Positions 39,882-47,496 of a stretch of DNA of 64,000 bases are shown here, piece after piece. Each line of letters begins with the position of its first letter. Within the stretch, counting starts at the first letter, position 1. This DNA is from Candidatus Zixiibacteriota bacterium (GTDB lineage: Bacteria; Zixibacteria; MSB-5A5; DSPP01). The stretch is from NCBI GenBank assembly GCA_022614805.1, contig JAKEHY010000001.1, positions 61,470 to 125,469 on the forward strand, in the 5' to 3' direction. A program made the position numbers and the translations under genes. The notes under the pieces were generated by a model that had not been told where the DNA came from, did no database searches, and saw only the letters and a program-made list of their open reading frames with translations.

Positions 39882-40321
39882 TATTTGTCGTACTTCCGCC
39901 CGCCCAAAATTGAAAAGGAACGATACAACTGTTCCACGAGAACAACCCGGATTAGGTGGTGGGGAAAAGTGAGCGGCGAAAACGACCAGCGGAGTTTAGC
40001 CTGCGCGTTCACTTCATCCGGTAGCCCTTCCGACCCGCCACCGATGAAACAAAAGTGCGACACCCCGTGGTTCATCTTCGTTTTGAAAAACTCCGCCAGC
40101 GTTTCCGAGGAAAAACGTTCCCCCCCCACGTCGAGTAAAATGGTAAAACACCGCTTGGGAATTCTCGATGAAAGTTGCGCAAGGTCTTTGGGTGTTTCGC
40201 CAAATTCCTTCACTTCCACCTGTGCAAATCCGGAAAGCAATTTCCGGTAGTGGCGAAACCCCTCCTCAATCCATTTCTCTTTGGCCCGCCCGGCAAAGAG
40301 CAGAATAATTTTGGGCCCCAA
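39881..40321 (-). CDS. rlmH: 23S rRNA (pseudouridine-1915-N3)-methyltransferase RlmH
   Basis: 146 residues, a small SPOUT knot protein: VEVKEFGETPKDLAQLSSRI, ILLDVGGERFSSETLAEFF and the deep knot loop FCFIGGGSEGLPDEV where SAM binds, with the final RVVLVEQLYRSFSILGGRKY. RlmH methylates pseudouridine 1915 in helix 69 of 23S rRNA. It is the last gene of the dtd-maf-rodZ-smc-ftsY-yjbQ-rlmH block, two bases after yjbQ. Length and C-terminus are normal for the family. Confidence 0.93.
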   Translation of the reverse strand: MGPKIILLFAGRAKEKWIEEGFRHYRKLLSGFAQVEVKEFGETPKDLAQLSSRIPKRCFTILLDVGGERFSSETLAEFFKTKMNHGVSHFCFIGGGSEGLPDEVNAQAKLRWSFSPLTFPHHLIRVVLVEQLYRSFSILGGRKYDK

Positions 40322-40322
40322 G

Positions 40323-40718
40323 CTACTTGTCCGGGCTGACGGAGAGAATCAAACGGCGGCTTCTGGGCCCGTCGAACTCGCAGAAGAAAACTCCCTGCCA
40401 CCGGCCCAAAACGAGCTTGCCGTTGGAGTAGGGAGCACCGGTCGTGGTGCCGACCAGAGCTGCTTTGACGTGGGCGTCTGCATTCCCTTCGGTATGCTTC
40501 CATTCCTGGCGGTGGGGAACCAATTTGGAGAAATAGTCGGAAATGTCCTCCGCCACGGAGGGGTCAGCATTTTCATTGATAATCACCCCGGCTGTGGTAT
40601 GTGGAACGAAAAAACGGCAATAGCCGGTGCCCGATTGGGGCAGCGCTTTCTCAATCTGGAGAGTGACATCGATAAGTTCGGTCCGCTTTTGAGAACGGAG
40701 GGAAAGTTCGACCGTCAT
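40323..40718 (-). CDS. YjbQ/UPF0047 family protein
   Basis: 131 residues. Conserved family landmarks: CRFFVPHTTAGVIINENADP with metal-ligand His, and SKLVPHRQEWKHTEGNADAH, then LVGTTTGAPYSNGKLVLGRW and QGVFFCEFDGPRSRRLIL. Members fold as trimeric barrels and have been proposed as secondary thiamine-phosphate synthases; the physiological role is uncertain. The start codon overlaps the ftsY stop as ATGA, indicating translational coupling. Confidence 0.9.
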   Translation of the reverse strand: MTVELSLRSQKRTELIDVTLQIEKALPQSGTGYCRFFVPHTTAGVIINENADPSVAEDISDYFSKLVPHRQEWKHTEGNADAHVKAALVGTTTGAPYSNGKLVLGRWQGVFFCEFDGPRSRRLILSVSPDK

Positions 40719-41641
40719 GCAAAAAGTGCTTCCACAAAATCTTCCGGGTCAAAAAGCTCCAAGTCCTCCAATTTCTCCCCAATGCCGATGTAGCGAACCT
40801 TTACCCCCAGTTCGCTGGCAATGGCCAAAACGATTCCTCCCTTGGCCGTGCCGTCCAGCTTGGTCAAAACCACGCCGGTAACCCCCAAGTCCTGATGAAA
40901 GGTTTTGGCCTGCAAAAGCCCGTTCTGGCCCACCGTGGCGTCCAGAACCAGCCAGACCTCGTGGGGCGCCCCCGGCAAGGCTTTACCGATGACTCGCTTC
41001 ACTTTCTTCAACTCTTCCATCAGATTGGTTTTTGTATGCAGCCGCCCGGCGGTGTCCACCAGCACAATGTCGGTTCCTCTTTTCTGCGCAGCTGAAACGG
41101 CGTCGAAGGCGACCGAAGCCGGGTCCTGCCCGGATGCGGCCTTGACGAAATCGGCCCCGGAGCGTTTGGCCCACAGCTCCAATTGCTCGATGGCGGCCGC
41201 CCGGAACGTATCGGAAGCGGCCACCAGAACCTTTTTGCCGCTCCCGGCGAATCGCCGGGCCAGCTTTCCGATGGAGGTGGTCTTTCCGGTTCCGTTCACA
41301 CCCAGAACGAGAACGACTGACGGCTTTTGAGCAAAAAGCGATTCTTCAAAGTCCCCCGGCGAACCGTTGTCGACGACGATGCTCTTGATCTCGCTTTTCA
41401 AAAGGCTCAAGACCTGTTCCCGGTCTCTGGCGATGCCGGAACGTTGAGTTTCCTCTTTGAGGTGAGAGAGAACTCGTTCCGCCGTGGCCACCCCCAAATC
41501 GGAGCCGACCAAAATCTCCTCCAGGCGGGACAAAGTGGCCTCGTCCAACCCTCCGACCCCCAAAACTTCACGGACTTTGCCAAAGAAGGACTGCCGGGTC
41601 TTGGTCAGCCCGGCTTTCAACTTCTCGAAGGAAAAACCCAT
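40715..41641 (-). CDS. ftsY: Signal recognition particle receptor FtsY
   Basis: 308 residues: the N-domain bundle (GFSFEKLKAGLTKTRQSFFG, LEEILVGSDLGVATAERVLS) and the G-domain with G1 GVNGTGKTTSIGKLARRF, G2 AASDTFRAAAIEQLELWA, G3 VDTAGRLHTKTNLMEELKK, G4 TKLDGTAKGGIVL and G5 region VRYIGIGEKLEDLELF. The acidic A-domain of many FtsY proteins is absent, as in short bacterial versions. It targets ribosome-nascent chain complexes with Ffh to the membrane. It starts two bases past the smc stop. Confidence 0.95.
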   Translation of the reverse strand: MGFSFEKLKAGLTKTRQSFFGKVREVLGVGGLDEATLSRLEEILVGSDLGVATAERVLSHLKEETQRSGIARDREQVLSLLKSEIKSIVVDNGSPGDFEESLFAQKPSVVLVLGVNGTGKTTSIGKLARRFAGSGKKVLVAASDTFRAAAIEQLELWAKRSGADFVKAASGQDPASVAFDAVSAAQKRGTDIVLVDTAGRLHTKTNLMEELKKVKRVIGKALPGAPHEVWLVLDATVGQNGLLQAKTFHQDLGVTGVVLTKLDGTAKGGIVLAIASELGVKVRYIGIGEKLEDLELFDPEDFVEALFA

Positions 41642-41642
41642 G

Positions 41643-44600
41643 CTATCGGGTAATTTCGGAAACTTCCCGTTCGGACAGAACCCCGACCGGCTGCCCCTCC
41701 AGCCGGACGGAAACGATTTTGGAGATGCCCGTCTTTTCCATCGTCACCCCGTACAAAACGTCCGCCGCCTCCATCGTCCGTTTGTTGTGGGTGATGATGA
41801 TGAATTGGGTGTCGCCGGTGGAAAACTTGCGGATGATGGCCAAAAACCGGTCGATGTTGGCGTCGTCCAGGGGGGCGTCGATTTCGTCCAGAATGCAGAA
41901 AGGGGACGGCTTGACCATGTACAAAGCGAAAAGGAGCGCAATGGCGGTCAGGGCCTTCTCCCCGCCCGAAAGCTGCTGGATGGTGACCAGTTTCTTCCCC
42001 TTTGGCCGCGCCACGATTTTCAAATCCGGCTCGATGGGGTCCCCGCCTCCCTCCAAAATCAAATCCGCCTGTCCCCCCTCGAAAAGTTCGGCAAAGAGAT
42101 TCTGGAAATTTTCGCGCGCCTGCTCGAAGGTTTTCATAAACAGCTCCCGGGCGCTTTTGTTGATTTGCGAAATCGTCCCCTCCAGCTCCAACTTCGCCCG
42201 GGTCAGGTCGAGAATCTGCTTTTTCATAAACTCGTACCGCTCCGCCGTCTGCGGGTATTCGGTGAGCGCCTCCAGGTTGACCGCGCCGATGTTCCCCAGG
42301 CTCCGGTCAATCTCTTCCAACCGCTTCTTCAAGGATTCCACCGTTTCTTCCGGGGAAACGGGCCTTTCCGTCAAGGTTTCAAGGGGCCGGCGAAACTCCT
42401 CCTCAAAGCGGGTCGAAAGCGACTCTTTCCTGGCCCGCCAATCGGTCTCTATAAGCTGCTTTTGATGCTTCTGTTCAAAGGACTGTTCCAGCTTGGCCAC
42501 CGTTTCTTTCAGGCCCCTCTCAACCGCGGCAAGATGGGAAGAAAGTTCCGCGGTCTCCTTGGCCAGCCGCTCCTGCGCGGTCGTGACCGCCGTGCGGCGG
42601 GCATTGATTTCCTCCCCTTCGGAGCCCAGCTCGACCACCCGGACGTCAAAGTTTTCGTGGATGTCCAAAAGCTCCAAAAGTTTCTTCCGCTTTTCCGCCG
42701 CCTGTCCGGCCAGCTGGCTTTTTTCGTCCGCCAGCCGCAAAAGGTCTTTTTCCGCCGACTCCAGGTGAGCGAGAGCTGAAATCAGTTCCATCCGGGTTTT
42801 GGTCAAATCCTCCTGTTTTTCCCGCTCCAATTTCCCCAGCTGCCCGGTCTCCTGCTCGAGAAGGGCCAAAATCCCGGCCTGTTCCGTTTCTTTTATCTCC
42901 AATTGCTCCAATTCCGCACCCAGTCGTGCCAGCGTCTCTCCCGCCTCTTTCCGGCGCGAAAAAAACTCCGAACCGCTTTTATCCAAAGCGCCGATTTTTT
43001 CTGCAAGTGCTGCTTCCTCGAAAGTCAGCATTTCAAGCTCCAGCCGCAACCCCGTCTCTTCTTCCGAGAGCCGGTTTCGGCCGGCAACGAGGTCATCCAA
43101 CTCTTTTTTGCCGGATTCCTGCCGGCTGAAAACCTCATCCAGAATGGTTGCAATTTCCGTCTTCCGTTTCTCCAGGTCGGCAACCTTTTCCTTCAGCCGG
43201 GCCAGTTCCGCCTTGCGGCCGACCAAAATTGCCCCTTTGCTTTCCCCTCCGGCAAAATAGCCGCCCGGCCCCAACACTTCGGCAGCCAAGGTAACCAGCG
43301 TAATCCCCTCTCCGGCCCGCCCGGCCAAACGAAAGGCCGCCTCCCGATTCTCCACGACCAGAATCTTTGCCAAAGCCCGGCGGACGAAGGCAAGCTTCGG
43401 CTCCTCCCCCCAGACCAAATCGGAGGCCCAGCCGACCGCCCCCGGCCATCCCTCCGCTTCCGGCTGGACGAGTTCCTCTTCGGGCAAAACCAGAAAGCGG
43501 GCCCGTCCCAGTTTTTTTTCTTTCAAAAATTCCACCGCCCGGACGGCTTCCTGCCAGCTCGTGGCCACCACCGCCTGCGCCCGTTCCCCCAAGGCCGCCT
43601 CGATAGAACCGAAGTATTGCTCGTCGGAGGAAATCAAATTCGCCAAGCTGTCCACCAAACCGGGAAACGCCTTCCGGCGGGACAAAATCTCTCGGACCGC
43701 GGGCTCGTACCCCCCGTAACCTTTCTCCAAATCCTCCAGAACCGCCAGCCGCCCCCCCAATTCGGAGAGCTGGTTTTCTAAATTTTGTTTTTTGAAGCCG
43801 AGCGATTCCTTCCGGGCCGTTAATTCGGATAAACTTTTTTCCAATGCCTCGATTTTTTCATTCAGACCCGCCCGCCCCTCGGAAAGCCCTTCCAGTTCCT
43901 TCTCAAATTTTAACTTTTCCCGCGATTGGGCGGCCAGCTCCGCCGCCAACTTCTCTTTTTCCTCCCCTAAAGACTTAAGCGAAACGTCCGCTTCGGCAGC
44001 CTTCGATTCCCAAACTTTTTTCTCCGCTTCACGTTCCGCCCGGGCGGCCCGCAGGCTTCCCTGCCCGGCCAAAAGCGTCTGTTTTTTTTTCGCCAATTCG
44101 GCCGCCCGGAAGGTAAAGCCGGTCAATTCCTGCTCGGCTGCGGCTACTTGTTTTTCCAATCCGGATTTGGACGAAACCAGCCGCTTTTTTTCTTCGGAAA
44201 GATTAAAAGCTGCTTCGGCAATCGCCTCCCCCCGCTCGGACAGCCGCTTCGATTCCGACTCGAGTTCCGCTTTCCTTTCGGCAAAGCTTTCGTTCTCCTT
44301 CAAAAGCAAAGCCCGCCGCCCTTCCAGTTCCACCTGCTGCCGGTCCAGGAGGGAAAGCCCTTCTTCCAACTTCCGTTTCTCCCCCTCTTTTTCCAGGCGC
44401 ACAAGCGAAAATTTCTCTTTTTCCAACTCCAGCTTCCGCCTCTGGGCCGAAAGCTCCGCCTCCTCGATTTCCAAAGCCTTGACGGCTGAAAGCGCTTTTT
44501 CCTCCCCCGCTTTCAGTTCCCGGTATTCGAGCGCGGCCAGCTTGACTTTTATGCCCTGTTTCTCCTCCTCCAGATTTTTGAACCGCTCCGCTTTTTTGAC

Positions 44601-45224
44601 CTGCCGTTTGAGGGAGTTGTACTGCCGCTCAATTTCGGAAAACAAATCGTTCAACCGAACCAAATCCACCTCGGTCGCTTCCAGCTTTCGCTCCGCCGCC
44701 CGCCGCCGCAGCTTGTATTTGGCCACTCCCGCCGCCTCTTCGAAAAGCCCCAGCCGGTCCTCCGGCTTTTCGGAAAGCAGGGCGTCTATCATGGTCTGCT
44801 GAAATACGGCGTAGGCGTGCGAGCCCATTCCGGTATCCAGGAAAAGCTCGACGATATCCTTGAGCCGGCAGGGAACCCGGTTCAACAGGTATTCGCTCTC
44901 GCCGGAGCGGAAAAGCCGCCGGGTGATGACCACCTCGGAATATTCGACCGGCAAAATCCCCCGGTTGTTCTCGACCGTCAGGGAAACTTCCGCCATCCCC
45001 ACCGGCCCCACCCCCGGCGCGCCGTTGAAAATCACCTCCTCCATCCGGCCTCCCCGCAAAAGGGTCGGGCGCTGCTCCCCCATCACCCAGCGGATAGCAT
45101 CCAAAAGATTGGTCTTGCCGCAGCCGTTTGGCCCGACGATTCCGGTTATACCCGTCCCGAAGCGGACTTCGGTCCGCTCCGGAAAGGATTTAAAGCCGAC
45201 GATTTCGAGGCGGGATAAAAACAA
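41643..45224 (-). CDS. smc: Chromosome condensation/segregation ATPase SMC
   Basis: 1193 residues, full length for the family. The N-terminal head has GFKSFPERTEVRFG, Walker A GPNGCGKTNLLDAIRW and the signature-contacting region. Two long coiled coils (about 165-500 and 670-1020) flank a hinge near 510-650, which includes YGGYEPAVREILSRRKAFPG and ALGERAQAVV. The C-terminal head has the ABC signature LSGGEKALTAIALLFAL and Walker B PFCILDEIDAPLDDANI, then the D-loop and H-loop ITHNKRTMEAAD. It organises and segregates the chromosome with ScpA and ScpB, which are not in this window. Confidence 0.96.
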   Translation of the reverse strand: MFLSRLEIVGFKSFPERTEVRFGTGITGIVGPNGCGKTNLLDAIRWVMGEQRPTLLRGGRMEEVIFNGAPGVGPVGMAEVSLTVENNRGILPVEYSEVVITRRLFRSGESEYLLNRVPCRLKDIVELFLDTGMGSHAYAVFQQTMIDALLSEKPEDRLGLFEEAAGVAKYKLRRRAAERKLEATEVDLVRLNDLFSEIERQYNSLKRQVKKAERFKNLEEEKQGIKVKLAALEYRELKAGEEKALSAVKALEIEEAELSAQRRKLELEKEKFSLVRLEKEGEKRKLEEGLSLLDRQQVELEGRRALLLKENESFAERKAELESESKRLSERGEAIAEAAFNLSEEKKRLVSSKSGLEKQVAAAEQELTGFTFRAAELAKKKQTLLAGQGSLRAARAEREAEKKVWESKAAEADVSLKSLGEEKEKLAAELAAQSREKLKFEKELEGLSEGRAGLNEKIEALEKSLSELTARKESLGFKKQNLENQLSELGGRLAVLEDLEKGYGGYEPAVREILSRRKAFPGLVDSLANLISSDEQYFGSIEAALGERAQAVVATSWQEAVRAVEFLKEKKLGRARFLVLPEEELVQPEAEGWPGAVGWASDLVWGEEPKLAFVRRALAKILVVENREAAFRLAGRAGEGITLVTLAAEVLGPGGYFAGGESKGAILVGRKAELARLKEKVADLEKRKTEIATILDEVFSRQESGKKELDDLVAGRNRLSEEETGLRLELEMLTFEEAALAEKIGALDKSGSEFFSRRKEAGETLARLGAELEQLEIKETEQAGILALLEQETGQLGKLEREKQEDLTKTRMELISALAHLESAEKDLLRLADEKSQLAGQAAEKRKKLLELLDIHENFDVRVVELGSEGEEINARRTAVTTAQERLAKETAELSSHLAAVERGLKETVAKLEQSFEQKHQKQLIETDWRARKESLSTRFEEEFRRPLETLTERPVSPEETVESLKKRLEEIDRSLGNIGAVNLEALTEYPQTAERYEFMKKQILDLTRAKLELEGTISQINKSARELFMKTFEQARENFQNLFAELFEGGQADLILEGGGDPIEPDLKIVARPKGKKLVTIQQLSGGEKALTAIALLFALYMVKPSPFCILDEIDAPLDDANIDRFLAIIRKFSTGDTQFIIITHNKRTMEAADVLYGVTMEKTGISKIVSVRLEGQPVGVLSEREVSEITR

Positions 45225-45236
45225 CTCTTTCCTCCC

Positions 45237-45977
45237 TTAAGGCCGCACGGCCGAATCAATTAAGGCCGGATAATTTTCGCGCGTCAGCTCATAATTGCGC
45301 AGGGTCGACCCCTCCCGGCCCAACTTTTTCAGGCGCTGTCCGTTCACCCGCAGTTGGGCCCCCCACGCTCTCCCCAAGGTAAGCTTCAGCTTTTTGTCGG
45401 CCGTAAACGCCTTCTTTTCCCCCGGTTTCAGTTCCGCCTCAAACACGGGCCTGTCGTCGGCCGATATTTTCACCCAGTTGGTCTCCGTCGTTTCCAACTC
45501 GAGATTCAGCCCCTGCGGCTCCGGCGGCGCGGCAACCGGGGGGGATGGAACGGCGGTATCGACCGTCTGGGCCGGAACCAAATTGGGAATCACATCCGGC
45601 TCCGATTGGGCCGATGGTTCCTGTTCCTCCCGTGTGAAAAGCAACGCCGCCACCAAAACGATGGTCAAAAACCCCAAAGCAAAAATCGCCCGTTTGAGAA
45701 AGGGGGAGCGGTGCTCATCCTCCGGTCGCACCTTAAGTTCGAGGGTGTTCTGAATCTCCTTGAACTGCCGGGAAAGCTCGTCTACGTTGACCCCCACCAT
45801 ATCGGCATAGGTGCGGATGAAAAGCCGTTCATATACCTTCCCCGGCAGGGCATCCAGCCGGTCCTCTTCCAAAGCGGACAGGTAGCGCAGGGGAATGCGG
45901 CTCCGTTCCGCCATCTCCTCCAGGGCAATTCCCCGCTCTTCCCTTTTTGAACGCAGAAAAGCGCCCAGTGAACTCAT
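45237..45977 (-). CDS. RodZ-type HTH membrane protein
   Basis: 246 residues: an N-terminal XRE-type helix-turn-helix (1-70: LGAFLRSKREERGIALEEMA, RIPLRYLSALEEDRLDALPG), a membrane helix near 94-115 (RAIFALGFLTIVLVAALLFT), a Pro-rich linker and a C-terminal DUF4115-type beta-domain (NWVKISADDRPVFEAELKPG, LGRAWGAQLRVNGQRLKKLG). RodZ links MreB to the wall-synthesis machinery in rod-shaped cells. The start codon overlaps the maf stop (ATGA), so expression follows maf. Confidence 0.85.
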   Translation of the reverse strand: MSSLGAFLRSKREERGIALEEMAERSRIPLRYLSALEEDRLDALPGKVYERLFIRTYADMVGVNVDELSRQFKEIQNTLELKVRPEDEHRSPFLKRAIFALGFLTIVLVAALLFTREEQEPSAQSEPDVIPNLVPAQTVDTAVPSPPVAAPPEPQGLNLELETTETNWVKISADDRPVFEAELKPGEKKAFTADKKLKLTLGRAWGAQLRVNGQRLKKLGREGSTLRNYELTRENYPALIDSAVRP

Positions 45978-46612
45978 ATCACCTTTCTCAAAAGCGTCAG
46001 GAGTTTCAACCGCGGCAGCCCCACCACGTTGTCCAGCGGCCCTTTGATTTTTTCCACCAGAAAACTCCCCATCCCTTGAATGCCGTAAGCCCCGGCCTTG
46101 TCCATCCCTTCACCGGACTGGAGGTAGGCCCGGATGGCCTCCGCCCCGACGTCGTAAAAAAAGACGTCCGTCTTTTCCGCATCTCCGGCTTTTCCACCCG
46201 CCGCTGTAAGGACGCAAACACCCGTGTAAACCGTATGCCTTTTGCCCGAAAGTTCCAAAAGAAACTCCAGGGCCTCCTTTTTGCTCCTCGGCTTGCCGAA
46301 AATTTTTTTCCCCAATACCACGATGGTGTCGGCCCCGATGACTATATCCCCGCCCGTTTTTTTCAGGACGTCCGCCGCCTTTTTTTCGGCTAAATCGGCG
46401 GCCAGGCGTCCCGGATTTGCGGATTCGAGAACCCCCGTTTCTTCCTCAATTTCGCTGGGGAAAACGGTGAATGGAATTTCCAACGATTCAAAAAGAAATT
46501 TTCTCCTCGGAGAAGCGGACGCCAGAACCACCTTCCGGCCGGCCACGCGCAAAGCCACTTTCTTCCACTCTTTTTCTTGAGGTATTTCCGTCAGAACCTG
46601 GGCTAAATGCAT
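45974..46612 (-). CDS. maf: Maf-family nucleotide pyrophosphatase
   Basis: 212 residues from the ATG at 46612, which abuts the dtd stop; an in-frame GTG five codons earlier would overlap dtd by 14 bases. Motifs: VVLASASPRRKFLFESLEIP in the N-terminus, GGDIVIGADTIVVLGKKIFG, SGKRHTVYTGVCVLTAAGGK, and DKAGAYGIQGMGSFLVEKIK near the end. Maf hydrolyses non-canonical or modified dTTP/UTP/CTP analogues and can arrest cell division when overproduced. The nearby Met variants are in frame but not better placed. Confidence 0.9.
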   Translation of the reverse strand: MHLAQVLTEIPQEKEWKKVALRVAGRKVVLASASPRRKFLFESLEIPFTVFPSEIEEETGVLESANPGRLAADLAEKKAADVLKKTGGDIVIGADTIVVLGKKIFGKPRSKKEALEFLLELSGKRHTVYTGVCVLTAAGGKAGDAEKTDVFFYDVGAEAIRAYLQSGEGMDKAGAYGIQGMGSFLVEKIKGPLDNVVGLPRLKLLTLLRKVI

Positions 46613-46613
46613 T

Positions 46614-47060
46614 CTACTTTTTTTCACTTTCCAAAAGAATCGTTACCGGCCCCCGGTTCACCAGCTCCACCGCCATCCGGGCTCCAAATACTCCCTCCTT
46701 GACCGGCACCCCTTCTTTTACCAATGATTGAGCGAAAAAACGGCACAATTTCTCCGCCCCGGCCGGCTCCATTGCGGAAATAAAACTCGGCCGGTTTCCC
46801 TTTTCCGCATCGGCGTAAAGAGTGAACTGCGAAACCGCCAGAACCTCCCCCTTCACGTCTTGCACGGACAAATTCATCTTTCCCGCCTCATCTTCAAAGA
46901 TGCGCAAGTTGGTTATCTTGTGCGCCAACCACACCACCTCTTTTTCCGTATCTCCCGTCGCCACGCCCAAAAGCACCAAAAGACCCGCGCCTATTTCGGC
47001 CACCTTCCTTTCCTCCACCGTGACCGAAGCCCGGCTGACCCGTTGCACGCAGGCGCGCAC
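46614..47060 (-). CDS. dtd: D-aminoacyl-tRNA deacylase
   Basis: 148 residues from a GTG at 47060. It opens [20 protein letters not shown], has [20 protein letters not shown] with the catalytic-core SQFTL, and closes [20 protein letters not shown]. The usual NDGPVT is NRGPVT here, a variation outside the core active site. It hydrolyses D-amino acids from mischarged tRNAs. It is the first gene in the block leading to smc and ftsY; a promoter should lie in the repeat-filled region to its right. Confidence 0.93.
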   Translation of the reverse strand: MRACVQRVSRASVTVEERKVAEIGAGLLVLLGVATGDTEKEVVWLAHKITNLRIFEDEAGKMNLSVQDVKGEVLAVSQFTLYADAEKGNRPSFISAMEPAGAEKLCRFFAQSLVKEGVPVKEGVFGARMAVELVNRGPVTILLESEKK

Positions 47061-47149
47061 CGTCCCAAATTATACCCAACTTAATGGTATGTCAAATTAT
47101 TTCGGCACAATATGTTGCGTGCCTAAAAATCCCCGCTTAATTCGTCGCC

Positions 47150-47173
47150 GTAGGGATTTGATTTATCAAGCCT
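47150..47173. repeat. GTAGG-type palindromic repeat
   Basis: GTAGGGATTTGATTTATCAAG: arms TTGAT and ATCAA after GTAGGG. Degenerate relative of the units at 23875 and 28604. Confidence 0.5.
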
Positions 47174-47177
47174 CCTT

Positions 47178-47240
47178 CCCCTCTCCATTCGCTTGTCCCG
47201 AGCGTAGTCGAGGGAATGGAGAGGGGATAAAGGGGTGAGG
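47178..47240. repeat. CCCCTCTCC hairpin carrying the TCCCGAGCGTAGTCGAGG core in its loop
   Basis: Perfect 13-base arms CCCCTCTCCATTC (47178-47190) and GAATGGAGAGGGG (47214-47226) enclose the core, and the tail ATAAAGGGGTGAGGT follows. The arms and tail match the repeats at 49778 and 53430; the loop matches those at 30804, 51102 and 56298. Confidence 0.7.
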
Positions 47241-47291
47241 TGGTATTCAGTCAACAAAACGGCAAAATCGTTTCAAGTGCCTAACAAGGGC

Positions 47292-47420
47292 TTGACAACT
47301 CCTACGGCACCCCGCTACCTTTCCGCCACAGGGCGGAAATGCCCGATGGACGTTTTTAACTTCTGAAAACAACCCGCTGCCGCTCGGGCTCGAGCAGTCA
47401 GCGGATGGAAAAATATAAAC
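47292..47420 (+). other. Structured leader upstream of the S74 gene
   Basis: A TTGACA at 47292 could be a -35 box. It is followed by a perfect hairpin TTTCCGCC-ACAG-GGCGGAAA (47320-47339) and a second one with arms CCGCTG and CAGCGG (47374-47404). The GGTAGCGGGGTGCCG stretch on the other strand resembles the 3' end of a c-di-GMP-I aptamer, but the rest of that consensus is missing. Function unknown. Confidence 0.3.
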
Positions 47421-47496
47421 ACAAAAAGCAGAGGGGCGAACCGACTCTTCTTCTCCCTGCTCGCTCTCCTCGCTCCTTTGCAAAAAGGAGGTTCAA

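Larger units (their letters stand above)
47061..47496. other. 436-base intergenic region with repeats and structured leader
   Basis: No supported gene. It holds the dtd promoter region at the left, a GTAGG repeat (47150-47173), a composite hairpin repeat (47178-47240) and a structured stretch (47292-47420) before the S74 gene. A 78-codon minus-strand frame (47247-47483) spans the hairpins, lacks a ribosome site and is not called. Confidence 0.5.

Noticed and set aside
47281..47345. c-di-GMP-I riboswitch on the minus strand
   Set aside because: Only the GGTAGCGGGGTGCCG-like end resembles the consensus; the GCAAACC and GACGCAAAGC blocks are missing, and the downstream minus-strand gene is over 200 bases away.
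47247..47483. 78-codon minus-strand frame before the S74 gene
   Set aside because: It spans hairpins and repeats, lacks a ribosome site and has no recognisable domain.
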